A DNA stretch of 64,000 nucleotides, from the NCBI RefSeq assembly GCF_000308455.1, contig NZ_BAFP01000031.1, positions 106,869 to 170,868 of the forward strand. Reading direction: 5' to 3'. Positions within the stretch are counted from its first letter, which is position 1, and the number at the start of each line of letters is the position of its first letter. Below, in pieces: positions 24,723 to 35,904 of the stretch. This DNA comes from Nocardia abscessus NBRC 100374 (GTDB lineage Bacteria; Actinomycetota; Actinomycetes; Mycobacteriales; Mycobacteriaceae). The notes beneath the pieces are model-generated. The model was given only the letters and a program-made list of their open reading frames with translations. It was not told the DNA's origin and searched no databases. The position numbers and the translations under genes were made by a program.

Positions 24723-25607
24723 CTACACAGCCCGAAGGCGCGTGCGGCTGGCGTAGACGTGCTCGGCGATGAGGGTGGCGATGCGGTCGGGCGCTTCCAG
24801 CATCGGTACGTGCCCGACGCCGTTGACCAGGATGCGGTCGGCGGATTCGGGCAGTTCCTTCAGGTAGCGGCGTGCGTAGACGCGGTTGGGGATGACCCGG
24901 TCGTACTCCGAGAGCAGCAGCCGGACCGGCGTCCGCAGGGTGGCCAGGTCCTCCTGGGCCGGCGCTCGCATCGCGCCGAGGATCATCGGGATCATCGCCG
25001 AGCAGTTCAACGCGGCCGCGAGGGCTGCGGCGGCGTCGCGGCGGGATACCGCGGCGGCGTGCTTGCTCAGCGCGAGCAGGGCGACGCGTTGGGCGAGCGG
25101 GTTGCCGATCGCGAATCCGCCCAGCCGCTTGCCGATTTCGACGAGTGGCACCAGGGAGAGGAATTTCAGGTTGATCCGCCACTGGGTCAGCGAGGGCGCG
25201 TGCCAGCCGCCCGCGGGCGCGATGAGCGTCAGGGTGCGGGCGCGTCCGCGGCGGGCGAGTTCGACGCCGACCAGGCCGCCGAGCGAGTTGCCTGCGATAT
25301 GGCAAGTGCGCCAACCCAGTTCGTCGAGCTGATCGCAGATCCGGTCGGCGAGCGCGTACACGTCGACCGACCGGCCGTCGCTGGGCGCACCGCCCCAGTG
25401 GCCCGCGAACGCGGGCGCGAACACTTCGCAGTGCGTCGACAGCCGCGCCGCGGTCTGCTCCCAGGCGTGCGGCGACATCATGAATCCGTGCAGCAACAGC
25501 AGGGGGTCGCCGGAACCCAGGTGCAATGCCTTGATCGGCTGGGGCCGGTTGGCCCGGGTGGAGCCGCGCGCGGCGGCGGAGGAGGACTGGGAGGCGTCAG
25601 ACGACAT
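24723..25607 (-). CDS. Alpha/beta hydrolase
   Basis: A 294-aa hydrolase. LLLLHGFMMSPHAWEQTAARL gives the oxyanion HGF, CHIAGNSLGGLVGVELARRG the nucleophile Ser, SEYDRVIPNRVYARRYL the Asp, and VNGVGHVPMLEAPD the His. It could be a C-C hydrolase, esterase or haloperoxidase-like enzyme. ATG 25607 has GGAAGGGG at good spacing; ATG 25613 is possible. It is divergent from the exonuclease gene and lies near the lipid cluster, but in the opposite direction. Confidence 0.85.
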   Translation of the reverse strand: MSSDASQSSSAAARGSTRANRPQPIKALHLGSGDPLLLLHGFMMSPHAWEQTAARLSTHCEVFAPAFAGHWGGAPSDGRSVDVYALADRICDQLDELGWRTCHIAGNSLGGLVGVELARRGRARTLTLIAPAGGWHAPSLTQWRINLKFLSLVPLVEIGKRLGGFAIGNPLAQRVALLALSKHAAAVSRRDAAAALAAALNCSAMIPMILGAMRAPAQEDLATLRTPVRLLLSEYDRVIPNRVYARRYLKELPESADRILVNGVGHVPMLEAPDRIATLIAEHVYASRTRLRAV

Positions 25608-25675
25608 CGTCATCACCCCTTCCTGGACGGCAGTGTCCGGGGGACTTCATCAGACCAGCATTGTACGGTCGTGGA

Positions 25676-26452
25676 GTGCCGTATATCTCGACAGTGAACG
25701 TGAACGGTGTCCGCGCTGCCGCGGGCAAGGGGCTGCTGGCCTGGCTCGCGGTCACCGAGGCCGACGTCGTCTGCGTGCAGGAGACCCGCGCCACCGACGA
25801 GCAGGTCAGGGCCGCGCTCGCGCCGGCGCTCGCCGCGGGATGGCAGCTCTCGCACGCCGAGCCGGAGTCCAAGGGTCGCGCCGGAGTGGGCATCCTGTCC
25901 CGGCGGGCGCCGAGTGCCGTGCGAATCGGCTTCGGCAGCAGTGAGTTCGCGGCGGCGGGCCGCTATCTCGAGGCCGACTTCGACGACGTCACCGTCGCGA
26001 GCGTCTACGTGCACTCCGGTGACGCGGGCACCGTGCGCCAGGACGAGAAGTATCGGTTCATGGCCGAACTCGGTGCCTACCTCACTGCGCGCACCGGGGA
26101 TTTCGTGGTGGCCGGGGACTGGAACATCGCGCACACCGAGCGTGACCTGAAGAACTGGAAGGGCAACCTGAAGTCGGCCGGGTTCCTGCCGCAGGAGCGG
26201 GCGTGGATTGATGAGTTGCTGGCCGCGGGATACGTCGATGTGGTGCGCAGCCTGAACCCAGGGGCCGACGGCCCCTACAGCTGGTGGTCATACCGGGGTC
26301 GCGCGTTCGACAACGACAGCGGCTGGCGCATCGACTATCAGCTGGTGCGCGGCGAACTGGCCGCCCGTGCGAAAGAGGCGGTGGTGGAACGCGCCGCGAC
26401 CTATGACCAGCGCTGGTCCGACCACGCGCCCGTCACGGTGCAGTACCGATGA
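25676..26452 (+). CDS. Exonuclease III/AP endonuclease
   Basis: A 258-aa member of the exonuclease III (XthA) branch of endonuclease/phosphatase enzymes. The catalytic residues are visible: STVNVNGVRAA (Asn), VVCVQETRA (Glu), YVHSGDAGT with the Tyr, VVAGDWNIAHTERDLKNWKGN (Asp and Asn), WRIDYQLV (Asp) and WSDHAPV (Asp-His). It cuts DNA at abasic sites. GTG 25676 gives the standard N-terminus. Its stop overlaps the start of the RNase gene (ATGA). Confidence 0.92.
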   Translation: MPYISTVNVNGVRAAAGKGLLAWLAVTEADVVCVQETRATDEQVRAALAPALAAGWQLSHAEPESKGRAGVGILSRRAPSAVRIGFGSSEFAAAGRYLEADFDDVTVASVYVHSGDAGTVRQDEKYRFMAELGAYLTARTGDFVVAGDWNIAHTERDLKNWKGNLKSAGFLPQERAWIDELLAAGYVDVVRSLNPGADGPYSWWSYRGRAFDNDSGWRIDYQLVRGELAARAKEAVVERAATYDQRWSDHAPVTVQYR

Positions 26453-26943
26453 ACCGGTCGCCGTTGACCAAGCGCGTACTCGGCGTACTCGGCGCGGTCG
26501 CTCTGGTGCTGATCGCCGCGGTGCTGGCTCTGTACGACGGTGGCGATGCCACCACGTCCCCCTCGGCGAGTCGCGCGAGCACCGTCGCTGCGAGCACCGT
26601 CACCTCGCCCGCCACCGCACCGCGCGGCGGGGACACCGCGTCGCCGGTCACCCAGGCCGTCGGCGTCCCGGAGCGCGCGTACGCCACGCTGCGGGAGATC
26701 GACGCGGGCCGCTGGCCGGGCTCGGCGAACGCCCCGGGCACCAAAGGGGGCGAGCGATGGATGAACCGCGGCGGCGACCTGCCGGCCACGGACGGTTCCG
26801 GTAAGTCGATCACCTATCAGGAATGGGACGTCAATCCCAAGCAGCCCGGCCGGTCCCGCGACGCCGAACGCATCGTCACCGGCAGCGACGGCTCGGCGTG
26901 GTACACCGGTGACCACTACAAGACCTTCACGAGGATGCGCTGA
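26449..26943 (+). CDS. Secreted barnase/RNase Sa-like ribonuclease
   Basis: A 164-aa protein with an N-terminal membrane or signal helix (VLGVLGAVALVLIAAVLALY), a Ser/Thr/Ala-rich linker, and a C-terminal microbial RNase domain. The domain shows Glu in ITYQEWDVNP, Arg in DAERIVTGSDGSAWYT and His in GDHYKTF, the usual guanyl-specific RNase triad. It is likely exported or anchored outside the cell and cleaves RNA after G. The next gene overlaps and encodes its inhibitor, which protects the cytoplasm. Confidence 0.88.
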   Translation: MNRSPLTKRVLGVLGAVALVLIAAVLALYDGGDATTSPSASRASTVAASTVTSPATAPRGGDTASPVTQAVGVPERAYATLREIDAGRWPGSANAPGTKGGERWMNRGGDLPATDGSGKSITYQEWDVNPKQPGRSRDAERIVTGSDGSAWYTGDHYKTFTRMR

Positions 26944-27437
26944 TGACAAAGACCGTCACGCTGTCGCAGTTCCTTGCCCGTCCCGACGCGGACGACGCGC
27001 CGCCCCGCGCCGAACTCGCCCCGCCGCGGGTTACCTTCGGCGCCCTCGCGGTCGACGCGGCCGAGTTCAGCGGGGTGCGCGACAAGGCGCCCCCCGGCTA
27101 TCTGGTGCGCGAGGTCCGCGGCACGAAGATGTCCACCACCGCCCGCCTGTTCGACGAGTTCGCCGCCGCGTTCCAGTTCCCGTACTACTTCGGGGGGAAC
27201 AAGGACGCCTTCGACGAATGCCTGCGCGACCTGGACGATTTTCTCGGCGAAGGGGCCGGATACGTTGCCGTGGTGCGCGACTCGGCCGAACTGCTCGCCG
27301 AGGAGCCGATCGAGCGCGACTGGTTCGCCGAGGCCATGCGGGATTGCGCGGCTTACTGGTCACGGCGTGACGTGCTGTTCCGGGTGGTGCTCCAGGGCGA
27401 CGCGCCCGACCTCGAGGACGTGTCCCTGCGCCTGTGA
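26943..27437 (+). CDS. Barstar-family RNase inhibitor
   Basis: A 164-aa protein whose C-terminal 100 residues are a barstar domain. VREVRGTKMSTTARLFDEFAAAF and FPYYFGGNKDAFDECLRDLDDF match the helix and loop that block the RNase active site. An N-terminal extension of about 50 residues (LSQFLARPDADDAPPRAE...) is not part of barstar. The ATG overlaps the RNase stop (TGATG), so inhibitor and toxin are made together. Confidence 0.9.
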   Translation: MTKTVTLSQFLARPDADDAPPRAELAPPRVTFGALAVDAAEFSGVRDKAPPGYLVREVRGTKMSTTARLFDEFAAAFQFPYYFGGNKDAFDECLRDLDDFLGEGAGYVAVVRDSAELLAEEPIERDWFAEAMRDCAAYWSRRDVLFRVVLQGDAPDLEDVSLRL

Positions 27438-27446
27438 CCGGGGCCG

Positions 27447-28082
27447 TCAGCGCAATTTGCCCGCGAGGTCCTCGCCGAGCAGGACGAATACGTCGACGGT
27501 GTGCTCGATGAGTTCGTCCCGGGTGAGGTTCAGATCGCCCTGGAGCCACGCGGTCAGCGTCTGCACCAGTCCACCGACCAGATACAGGGCGCGGAAGTCG
27601 ATCGCCGGGTCCGGGGCCGCATCGGGCATCCGGTAGAAATCCATGCCTTCCGCGGCCACCATCCGCGCGAACGCGCGCACCGTCTCGGTGGTGCGGGCGC
27701 GCAGTTCGGGCGTCGCCATGGCCGTGATCAGGGCCGCTTTCGCCTTGCGCGGGTCGTCGGTGAGCAGGTGGACGCCCGCGGTGATCGCGGCGTGCGCGGT
27801 CGCGCGCGTGTCGGGCGGTGCGGTGCGCACGGCCGCGAGAATGGTCGCCGCGAGTTCCGCGGCGATCCCGTCGAGCAGGGCGGTGAGTACGGCGTCCCGG
27901 CTGTCGAAGTTCTCGTAGTAGTACCGCTCGTTGAGCCCGGCCTGTCCGCACAGCCCCGACACGGTCAGCTTCGACAGCCCTTCGGTGCCGATGATCTCCA
28001 GCGCCGCCTCCAGCAAGGCCGCACGCCGCTGCGCCCGGCGCTCCTCGGCGGAGATGCCTCCATAAGTCCGTTGCGCCGCCAC
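27447..28082 (-). CDS. TetR-family regulator next to the MpaB-like gene
   Basis: A 211-aa TetR protein. RAALLEAALEIIGTEGLSKLT then VSGLCGQAGLNERYYYENFDSRDAV is the helix-turn-helix. GTG 28082 was chosen because the in-frame extension up to 28136 would run through the operator-like palindromes. It is divergent from the MpaB-like oxygenase gene and probably represses it and itself. Confidence 0.82.
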   Translation of the reverse strand: MAAQRTYGGISAEERRAQRRAALLEAALEIIGTEGLSKLTVSGLCGQAGLNERYYYENFDSRDAVLTALLDGIAAELAATILAAVRTAPPDTRATAHAAITAGVHLLTDDPRKAKAALITAMATPELRARTTETVRAFARMVAAEGMDFYRMPDAAPDPAIDFRALYLVGGLVQTLTAWLQGDLNLTRDELIEHTVDVFVLLGEDLAGKLR

Positions 28083-28104
28083 CGTTCGATTCTGACAGAG
28101 AACA

Positions 28105-28130
28105 ATTCTGGCAGAGGGTATTGCCAGAAT
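28105..28130. promoter_or_regulatory. Palindromic operator between TetR and MpaB-like genes
   Basis: ATTCTGGCA (28105-28113) and TGCCAGAAT (28122-28130) form perfect 9-base arms with an 8-base spacer. A weaker second copy (ATTCTGG ... GCCAGAT, 28136-28160) follows towards the oxygenase gene. Confidence 0.75.
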
Positions 28131-28181
28131 TAGCAATTCTGGTGGATGCTATTGCCAGATGATCTCGACGAGGAGGCAGCG

Positions 28182-30168
<1,987 letters not shown>

Positions 30169-30235
30169 ACGGCTACCTCACCTTTGTGCGGCCTGTCAGG
30201 TGTCGTGCGAGGTCTCTCGGTCGAAGGGGCAAACG

Positions 30236-31267
30236 GTGCAGGTGATCGACAACGTCAAGGCCGGGATCGAACGCCGTGTTCAGGCGCAGCCGTGGTTGGA
30301 CCATCTGGTCCGTACGGCGGCGCGCTACCAGCGGCAGCGGGGCGACTACTACGCGGCGGGCATCACGTATTTCACTGTGCTGTCGCTGTTTCCGCTGCTG
30401 ATGATCGCTTTCGCGGTCGCGGGCGTGGTCTTGTCCAACAATCCGGAACTGCTCGAGGAGTTACAGGCCAAGATCGTCGAGAATATCCCGGGCTCGTTCG
30501 GCACCCAGTTGAACGACCTGGTCGATCAGGCGATCGAGTCGCGGGGCACGGTCGGTGTCCTGGGACTGGTCACCGGCGTCTACAGCGGGCTGGGTTGGAT
30601 GGCCAACCTGCGGGCGGCGCTCACCGAGCAGTGGGAGCAGAAGTCTCCGGACGGCAATTGGCTGATGACCAAGCTCTCCGATCTGGGGGCGCTGGTCGGT
30701 CTCGGTCTCGCCTTCACGATGTCGCTGGGTTTGTCGGCGTTGGCTTCGAGCACCCTCGGCAGGCGGCTGCTCGAGAGCCTCGGTCTCGGCGATGCGCCCG
30801 GGGCGGGCGTGCTGCTGTGGCTGTTGTCGACCTCGCTCGGGTTTCTCGCCTCCTGGGCGGTGTTCGCGTGGGTCATCGCCAGGTTGCCCAGGGAAGCGGT
30901 CACGCTGGCCAGCGCCGTCAAGGCGGCTGCCCTGGCCGCGGTGGTGTTCGAGGTGTTCAAGATCGTCGCGTCGATCTACTTGCGATCGGTGCTGAGCAGC
31001 CCGGCGGGCGCCACCTTCGGCTCGATCATCGGCCTGATGGTGTTCAGTTACGTCACCTATCGCATCGTCCTGTTCGCTACCGCCTGGGCCGCCACCGCGG
31101 CGGAGAACGAGCCGGAAGCGGAGATTCCCGCACCCGGACCGGCCGTGATCGCCCCGCGGGTCAGCGCACGCGACATCTCGGTGGGCGTGGGCGCGGCCTA
31201 CTTCGGCGCGGGCGCGCTTGCGGCCCTTGCGCTTTCCGGTTTACGTAAGTTACCCGGCCGTCGTTGA
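30236..31267 (+). CDS. YihY/virulence factor BrkB-family membrane protein
   Basis: A 343-aa membrane protein of the YihY (formerly RNase BN) family, with about six helices. The signature RGDYYAAGITYFTVLSLFPLL lies in helix 1; GLGWMANLRAALTEQW and GATFGSIIGLMVFSYVTYRIV follow. Its role is not settled; a link to envelope or transport functions is usual. GTG 30236 follows GAAGGGG. The same neighbour (trpS then YihY) is common in actinobacteria. Confidence 0.88.
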   Translation: MQVIDNVKAGIERRVQAQPWLDHLVRTAARYQRQRGDYYAAGITYFTVLSLFPLLMIAFAVAGVVLSNNPELLEELQAKIVENIPGSFGTQLNDLVDQAIESRGTVGVLGLVTGVYSGLGWMANLRAALTEQWEQKSPDGNWLMTKLSDLGALVGLGLAFTMSLGLSALASSTLGRRLLESLGLGDAPGAGVLLWLLSTSLGFLASWAVFAWVIARLPREAVTLASAVKAAALAAVVFEVFKIVASIYLRSVLSSPAGATFGSIIGLMVFSYVTYRIVLFATAWAATAAENEPEAEIPAPGPAVIAPRVSARDISVGVGAAYFGAGALAALALSGLRKLPGRR

Positions 31268-31305
31268 CCCGTTCGCAGGTTCGAGTTCCTCGTGCGCCGG
31301 TTCGA

Positions 31306-32607
31306 TCAGCGCCGCCGGTTCGCCTGCCGTGCTCCTAGCAGCAGCGCGGCGACCAAGAGGACGCCGCCGATGATGAGCGTGGTTCTGGCGCCGGTGCGAC
31401 GATCTTCGGCTGGGGGCATGGCGGAGGGGTCGCTGCCCGGCACCGAAGGCGTGGCCCGGTCGCTGCCCGGCGCGGGCGGCGCGGCCAGGGTGACCGCGCT
31501 CTGGTCGCGCTGGGGTAGTACCGCACCGGGCAGATTGCCGATCGAGGCGCTGCGGGGCAGCGCGAATCCATAGTCGAGCAGCCGGGCGGCCTGGGCCCAG
31601 GGCCGCAGCGGCTGCACCTCGGCCTGGAGCAAGGTGACGGCGAGCCTGCGCCCGTCACGCTGCGCGGCGGCGACGAAAGTCTGGCGCGCGTCGTCGGTGA
31701 AGCCGGTCTTGCCGCCGAGGGCGCCGGTGTAGTTGTAGAGCAGCTGGTTGTCGTTGCCGATCGGGTAGCCGGGGCGGTCGGTGTCACCCGGAACGGCCGG
31801 GTCGGCGGGGTAGCCGGGGAAGTCGACCTGCTCGGTGTGGATCAGTTCGGCGAACAGCGGGATGGTCATGGCTTCGCGGAACAGCACGGCGAGGTCGTAG
31901 GCCGACGTGCTCATCCCGGGACCGTCCAGGCCGGAAGGGGTGGCCGCGCGAGTATCCATGGCGCGCAACGACTTCGCCAGTTCGTTCATCTTCGCGACGG
32001 TCGCGGCGTCGCCGCCGAGCTGCGCGGCGAGGGCATGCGCCGCGTCGTTGCCCGAGGCCATGATCAGCGCCTGCATCAGCTGCCGGTTCGTGTAGCGGCC
32101 GCCGGGACCGATGCCGACCCGGGTGCCGTCGACGTTGGCGTCGGCCTGCGTGCCGACGACCGTCTTGTCGAGATTCAACGATCGCAATGCCAGCGTGGCC
32201 AGCAGCACTTTGATCGTGCTGGCGGGCCGGTAGCGCCCGTGCGGATCCTTTGCCGCCAGCACCTCGCCCGTGTCCAGATCCGCCACCAGCCAGGCCGTCG
32301 CCGAGATGTCCTGCGGCGCGGGCGGTGCGGCCTTGGGTAGCACGACGCCGCACTCGCCGAGACGGGCCCCGCCGATCGGCGGGGACGGGACCGGCAGCGG
32401 CGCCGGAGTGGGCTGTCCGGGCACGGGCACCTCGGAGGCGTCGATCGGTGCGGGCGGCAACGTCTTCTGGGGGCAGGCGTCGGTGTTCGGGGTGGTGAAC
32501 GGCGTGGTGGTGCTCGGCTCGGCCAGGGACGGCACGGCCGTCGCTCCGATCGCGGCGACGGCCAGCACGGCGCCCGCGCAGAGCAAGGCACGGCGAGTGA
32601 TCTTCAT
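31306..32607 (-). CDS. D-alanyl-D-alanine carboxypeptidase
   Basis: A 433-aa penicillin-binding protein of the low-mass DacB/PBP5 class that trims peptidoglycan stem peptides. Signal peptide [21 protein letters not shown], then a Pro-rich linker, then the catalytic motifs: SxxK in [11 protein letters not shown], SxN in [11 protein letters not shown] and KTG in [13 protein letters not shown]-terminal membrane helix ([17 protein letters not shown]) anchors it. ATG 32607 is chosen for the signal peptide. Confidence 0.92.
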   Translation of the reverse strand: MKITRRALLCAGAVLAVAAIGATAVPSLAEPSTTTPFTTPNTDACPQKTLPPAPIDASEVPVPGQPTPAPLPVPSPPIGGARLGECGVVLPKAAPPAPQDISATAWLVADLDTGEVLAAKDPHGRYRPASTIKVLLATLALRSLNLDKTVVGTQADANVDGTRVGIGPGGRYTNRQLMQALIMASGNDAAHALAAQLGGDAATVAKMNELAKSLRAMDTRAATPSGLDGPGMSTSAYDLAVLFREAMTIPLFAELIHTEQVDFPGYPADPAVPGDTDRPGYPIGNDNQLLYNYTGALGGKTGFTDDARQTFVAAAQRDGRRLAVTLLQAEVQPLRPWAQAARLLDYGFALPRSASIGNLPGAVLPQRDQSAVTLAAPPAPGSDRATPSVPGSDPSAMPPAEDRRTGARTTLIIGGVLLVAALLLGARQANRRR

Positions 32608-32671
32608 CGCCGATGAGCCTAGCGAGCGATCCGGTGATCGGCCGCACACACTCGTGCACGCGAGCACGGTA

Positions 32672-32702
32672 TTGACAGTAACAACCAAATGAGAGTTACT
32701 AT
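32672..32702 (+). promoter_or_regulatory. Promoter and operator of the second DHA2 gene
   Basis: A -35-like TTGACA at 32672-32677 and a -10-like TTACTAT at 32696-32702. Inverted half-sites AGTAAC (32677-32682) and GTTACT (32695-32700) overlap the promoter, a good position for repression by the TetR protein encoded downstream. Confidence 0.6.
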
Positions 32703-32737
32703 CAAAAAGTAGTAGATACCATTTTCGGGGAGGTCCA

Positions 32738-34252
32738 GTGAAGAACGACTCGACCCGCCGCTGGCTGGCGCTCGGCGCGCTGGCGGCGGCGATGCTGACC
32801 ATCGGGCTCGATGTCACCGTGCTGACCGTGGCGCTGCCCACGCTCGCGGTGGACCTGCACGCGAATACCGCCGCGCTGCAATGGTTCAGCAGCGCCTACA
32901 CGCTGGCCCTGGCCGCGGTGATGCTGCCGGCGGGCGCGCTCGGCGACCGCTACGGCCGCAAGAAATTCCTGCTCGCCGCCCTGATGCTGTTCGGCGTCGC
33001 CTCCGTCGCGTGCGCCCTGGCCACCTCGCCCGGTGAACTCATCGCGGCGCGCGTCGTGCTCGGAATCGCGGCGGCGGCCATGATGCCGCTGTCGATGTCG
33101 GTGCTGCCCGCGATGTTCCCGGAACCGGCCGATCTCCAGCGGGCGCTCACCATCTGGATCACCTCCACCGCGATCGGTCTTCCGCTGGGTCCGATCGTGG
33201 GCGGCTGGTTGCTGCGCAACTTCTGGTGGGGTTCGGTGTTCCTGATCAACGTGCCGATGGTCGTGATCGGCGCGCTCGCCGTCGCGGTGCTGGTACCGGA
33301 ATCGCGCAGCGCGCAGCGCTTCCGGATCGATCTGCCCGGTGTCGTGCTGTCGGCCGTCGGCATGCTCGGACTGACGTACGGCTTCATCCGGATCGGCGAG
33401 GAAGGCTGGGGCGACGGCCCGGCCTGGGCGACTGTCGCGGCCGGTGTGCTGCTGTTCGGCGCGTTCCTGGCCTGGCAGCGCAGGACCACGCATCCGCTGG
33501 TCGATCTCGGACTGTTCGCCGCCGACGGATTCCGCTGGGGCACCGCGTTTTCCATCGTGGTGAACTTCGCCATGTTCGGCATGTTCTTCACCGTTCCGCA
33601 GTACTTCCAGGCGGTACTCGGCGTGGACGCGCTCGGCAGCGGCCTGCGGCTGCTTCCGCTCATCGGCGGGATCCTGGTCGGCAGCAGACTGGTCGACAAG
33701 GTGCTGCCGAAACTGGGCATCCGCGTGGTGATCACCGCAGGGTTCACCCTTCTGGCCGGTGCCCTCGTCCTCGGCGCGCTGACCACCGTGGACAGCGGTT
33801 ACGGCTACACCGCGCTGTGGCTGACGCTGCTCGGCGCCGGGATGGGGCTGGTGATGCCCGCCGCGATGGGCATGGCGATGGGGGAACTCGACGCGGAGCG
33901 TTCCGGCTCCGGCTCCGCGCTGTTGCAGGCGCTGCGTCAGGCCGGCGGCACCATCGGCGTCGCGGTGCTGGGCACTGTGCTGTCCACCCGGTATCGGTCG
34001 GAGCTCGGCGCGTTGAACCGCGAACCGATCGCCGACGGCGTGAACGCGGGCGTCGCCGCGGCGCACGAGCTGGGTGATCCGTCGGTGCTGCACCAGGTGC
34101 AGGTCGCCTTCCTGGGCGGCATGAGCGCGATGCTCTGGGCCTGCGCCGCGTTGTGCCTGCTGGCGGCGGTGCTCACGGCGGTGCTCGTTCGCGCGCGGCG
34201 ACCCGGCCGGGTGCGCGAGCCGGGTGCGGCAGAATCGATTCATGTCGGTTGA
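32738..34252 (+). CDS. DHA2-family MFS exporter
   Basis: A 504-aa, about 14-helix drug exporter. [21 protein letters not shown] is the motif D region, and [21 protein letters not shown] the motif A loop. [17 protein letters not shown] lies in a late helix. ATG 32738 follows GGGGAGG. The next gene, a TetR regulator, starts within its last codons, so the two form an operon. Confidence 0.9.
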   Translation: MKNDSTRRWLALGALAAAMLTIGLDVTVLTVALPTLAVDLHANTAALQWFSSAYTLALAAVMLPAGALGDRYGRKKFLLAALMLFGVASVACALATSPGELIAARVVLGIAAAAMMPLSMSVLPAMFPEPADLQRALTIWITSTAIGLPLGPIVGGWLLRNFWWGSVFLINVPMVVIGALAVAVLVPESRSAQRFRIDLPGVVLSAVGMLGLTYGFIRIGEEGWGDGPAWATVAAGVLLFGAFLAWQRRTTHPLVDLGLFAADGFRWGTAFSIVVNFAMFGMFFTVPQYFQAVLGVDALGSGLRLLPLIGGILVGSRLVDKVLPKLGIRVVITAGFTLLAGALVLGALTTVDSGYGYTALWLTLLGAGMGLVMPAAMGMAMGELDAERSGSGSALLQALRQAGGTIGVAVLGTVLSTRYRSELGALNREPIADGVNAGVAAAHELGDPSVLHQVQVAFLGGMSAMLWACAALCLLAAVLTAVLVRARRPGRVREPGAAESIHVG

Positions 34253-34853
34253 GCTACCCGCGAACGGGACGGCGCAGGGTCTGCGCGAGCGGAAGAAGGA
34301 ACGGACCCGTCGGACGATCCGCCTCGAGGCTTTCCGGCTGTTCCGCGAGCAGGGGTACAACGAGACGACCGTCGAGCAGATCGCCGCGTGCGCCGATGTC
34401 TCGCCCAGCACCTTCTTCCGCTATTTCCCGACCAAGGAACAGTTGGTGCTCGCCGACGACCTCGATCCGCTGATGATCGAGGCGTTGCAACGCCAGCCGC
34501 GCGAGGTCTCACCGTGGACCGCCTTCCGCAACGCCGTGCTCGAGGTATTCAGCGGTCTGCCCGCCGCCGAACTCGCGTTCGAGCAGGAACGGCAGGCGCT
34601 GCTCTATCACGTGCCGGAGCTGCGCTCGGCCATCGGCTTGGAGATCATCCGCAGCATCGACCTCATCGCAAGCCTATTGGCCGAGCATGTCGGCCGGTCG
34701 GCCGATGATTTCGAGGTGCGGGTGGCGGCGGGCGCGATGGCAGGCGCGGCCCTGGCCATGGCGACGATGACGCCGTTGAATGTCGAGAACATCACGCGCA
34801 CCTTGGATTTCCTGGGTGCGGGCATGCCGCTCGGGCCCGAGCGGTCATCCTGA
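34242..34853 (+). CDS. TetR-family regulator, co-encoded with the MFS exporter
   Basis: A 203-aa TetR protein. QGLRERKKERTRRTIRLEAFRLF then VEQIAACADVSPSTFFRYFPTKEQLV is the helix-turn-helix. ATG 34242 overlaps the MFS stop region; an earlier in-frame ATG at 34224 is less likely. As part of the same operon it probably represses the shared promoter at about 32.68 kb. Confidence 0.88.
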   Translation: MSVELPANGTAQGLRERKKERTRRTIRLEAFRLFREQGYNETTVEQIAACADVSPSTFFRYFPTKEQLVLADDLDPLMIEALQRQPREVSPWTAFRNAVLEVFSGLPAAELAFEQERQALLYHVPELRSAIGLEIIRSIDLIASLLAEHVGRSADDFEVRVAAGAMAGAALAMATMTPLNVENITRTLDFLGAGMPLGPERSS

Positions 34854-34877
34854 AGGCGATCTGGGGGTGATACGGAC

Positions 34878-35777
34878 CTACTGCGCCCCGGCGGCGCTGG
34901 CCTGCCGCAGCCGATCCGGGGTGTCGTCGTCCATGGTCGCGAAGAAGCCGCCGATCACGTCCTCGATCTCGGCGATCGAGTCCGCACAGTAGAGAATCGG
35001 CTGGTAATGGGTGATGTCGTAGGTCGCGGTCCCCATCTGGGCGATGTCGAGCGGACGCAGCTCGGCGTGCCGGAACTCCTCGATCTCGCCGTAGGACGAC
35101 AGCAGGCCCGCTCCGTAGCAACGAACTTCGCCCCGTTCCCGGACGACGCCGAACTCCATCGAGAACCAGAAGACGTCGGCCAAGAACTTCAGCGCGCGGT
35201 CGGTGCTCAGCCGCGCGACCGCCGCGCCGACCGTCGTGTAGATGGCGGCGAAGCGCGGGCTGGCGATCTGGTTGGCGTGCCCGATGATCTCGTGGATGGC
35301 GTCCGGTTCCGGGGTGTACAACGGCGCGGAATGATGCCGGATGTACTGCGTGGAGTGGAAGATCCGGTCGGCGAAGGAGCCGAAGAACTCCCGTAGCGGC
35401 ACCAGGCCCGCGGCCGGGGCGTAGCGGAATCCGGTCAGCGGCGCCAGCGCCGCCGATACCTCGTCCAGTTGTGGGATGTGATCGGTGGGCAACGACAGCG
35501 CCTCCGCGGCCGCGAGGACCTCCGCGCTGGCATATCTGCGATGCTTGCGCGCGAGTTCGGCCGACACGATTCGCCACACCTGCTGCTCCTCGTCGGTGTA
35601 GGCGATCTGGGGGAGCGGCTTTCCCGGTGCGTAGTCCAGCGCCAACGCGGCTATCGCGTTGCGCCGGGCCCGGTAGTCGGGGTCGTGCACGCCGGGGTGC
35701 TCGTCGCTCAGGTGCACGGTCACGTCGCCGTCGCCGGTGCGGGTCACCGGCGAGTACAGCTGCGCCTCGCTGAACAT
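34878..35777 (-). CDS. phhA: Phenylalanine 4-monooxygenase
   Basis: A 299-aa aromatic amino acid hydroxylase that turns phenylalanine into tyrosine using a pterin and iron. The iron ligands are visible: two His in DAIHEIIGHANQ and the Glu in FWFSMEFGVVRE. LTGFRYAPAAGLVPLREFF and GLLSSYGEIEEF follow family order. ATG 35777 is preferred; a TTG at 35789 is in frame. No pterin dehydratase gene is next to it. Confidence 0.9.
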   Translation of the reverse strand: MFSEAQLYSPVTRTGDGDVTVHLSDEHPGVHDPDYRARRNAIAALALDYAPGKPLPQIAYTDEEQQVWRIVSAELARKHRRYASAEVLAAAEALSLPTDHIPQLDEVSAALAPLTGFRYAPAAGLVPLREFFGSFADRIFHSTQYIRHHSAPLYTPEPDAIHEIIGHANQIASPRFAAIYTTVGAAVARLSTDRALKFLADVFWFSMEFGVVRERGEVRCYGAGLLSSYGEIEEFRHAELRPLDIAQMGTATYDITHYQPILYCADSIAEIEDVIGGFFATMDDDTPDRLRQASAAGAQ

Positions 35778-35817
35778 ATCTCGATGCAAGCACCGCTCGA
35801 ACCCGGCGACAACAAAA

Positions 35818-35854
35818 GCCCGTCCAGCTGAGCAATCTGCCTAGCCGGACGGGC
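35818..35854 (-). terminator. Terminator of the DUF4396 gene
   Basis: On the minus strand the 8-base arms GCCCGTCC and GGACGGGC close a 21-base loop and are followed by TTTTGTT. It lies between the DUF4396 stop and the phhA start, so it separates these same-strand genes. Confidence 0.8.
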
Positions 35855-35904
35855 CGTTCTGCGTGATCACGGCAGTAGAAATCTCGAATCGGGCGGCCTG
35901 CTGA

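Noticed and set aside
31275..31312. GCAGGTTCGAGTTCC-like stretch resembling a tRNA T-arm
   Set aside because: The stem does not pair, no acceptor or anticodon arm is found, and the sequence upstream is coding for the YihY-like protein.
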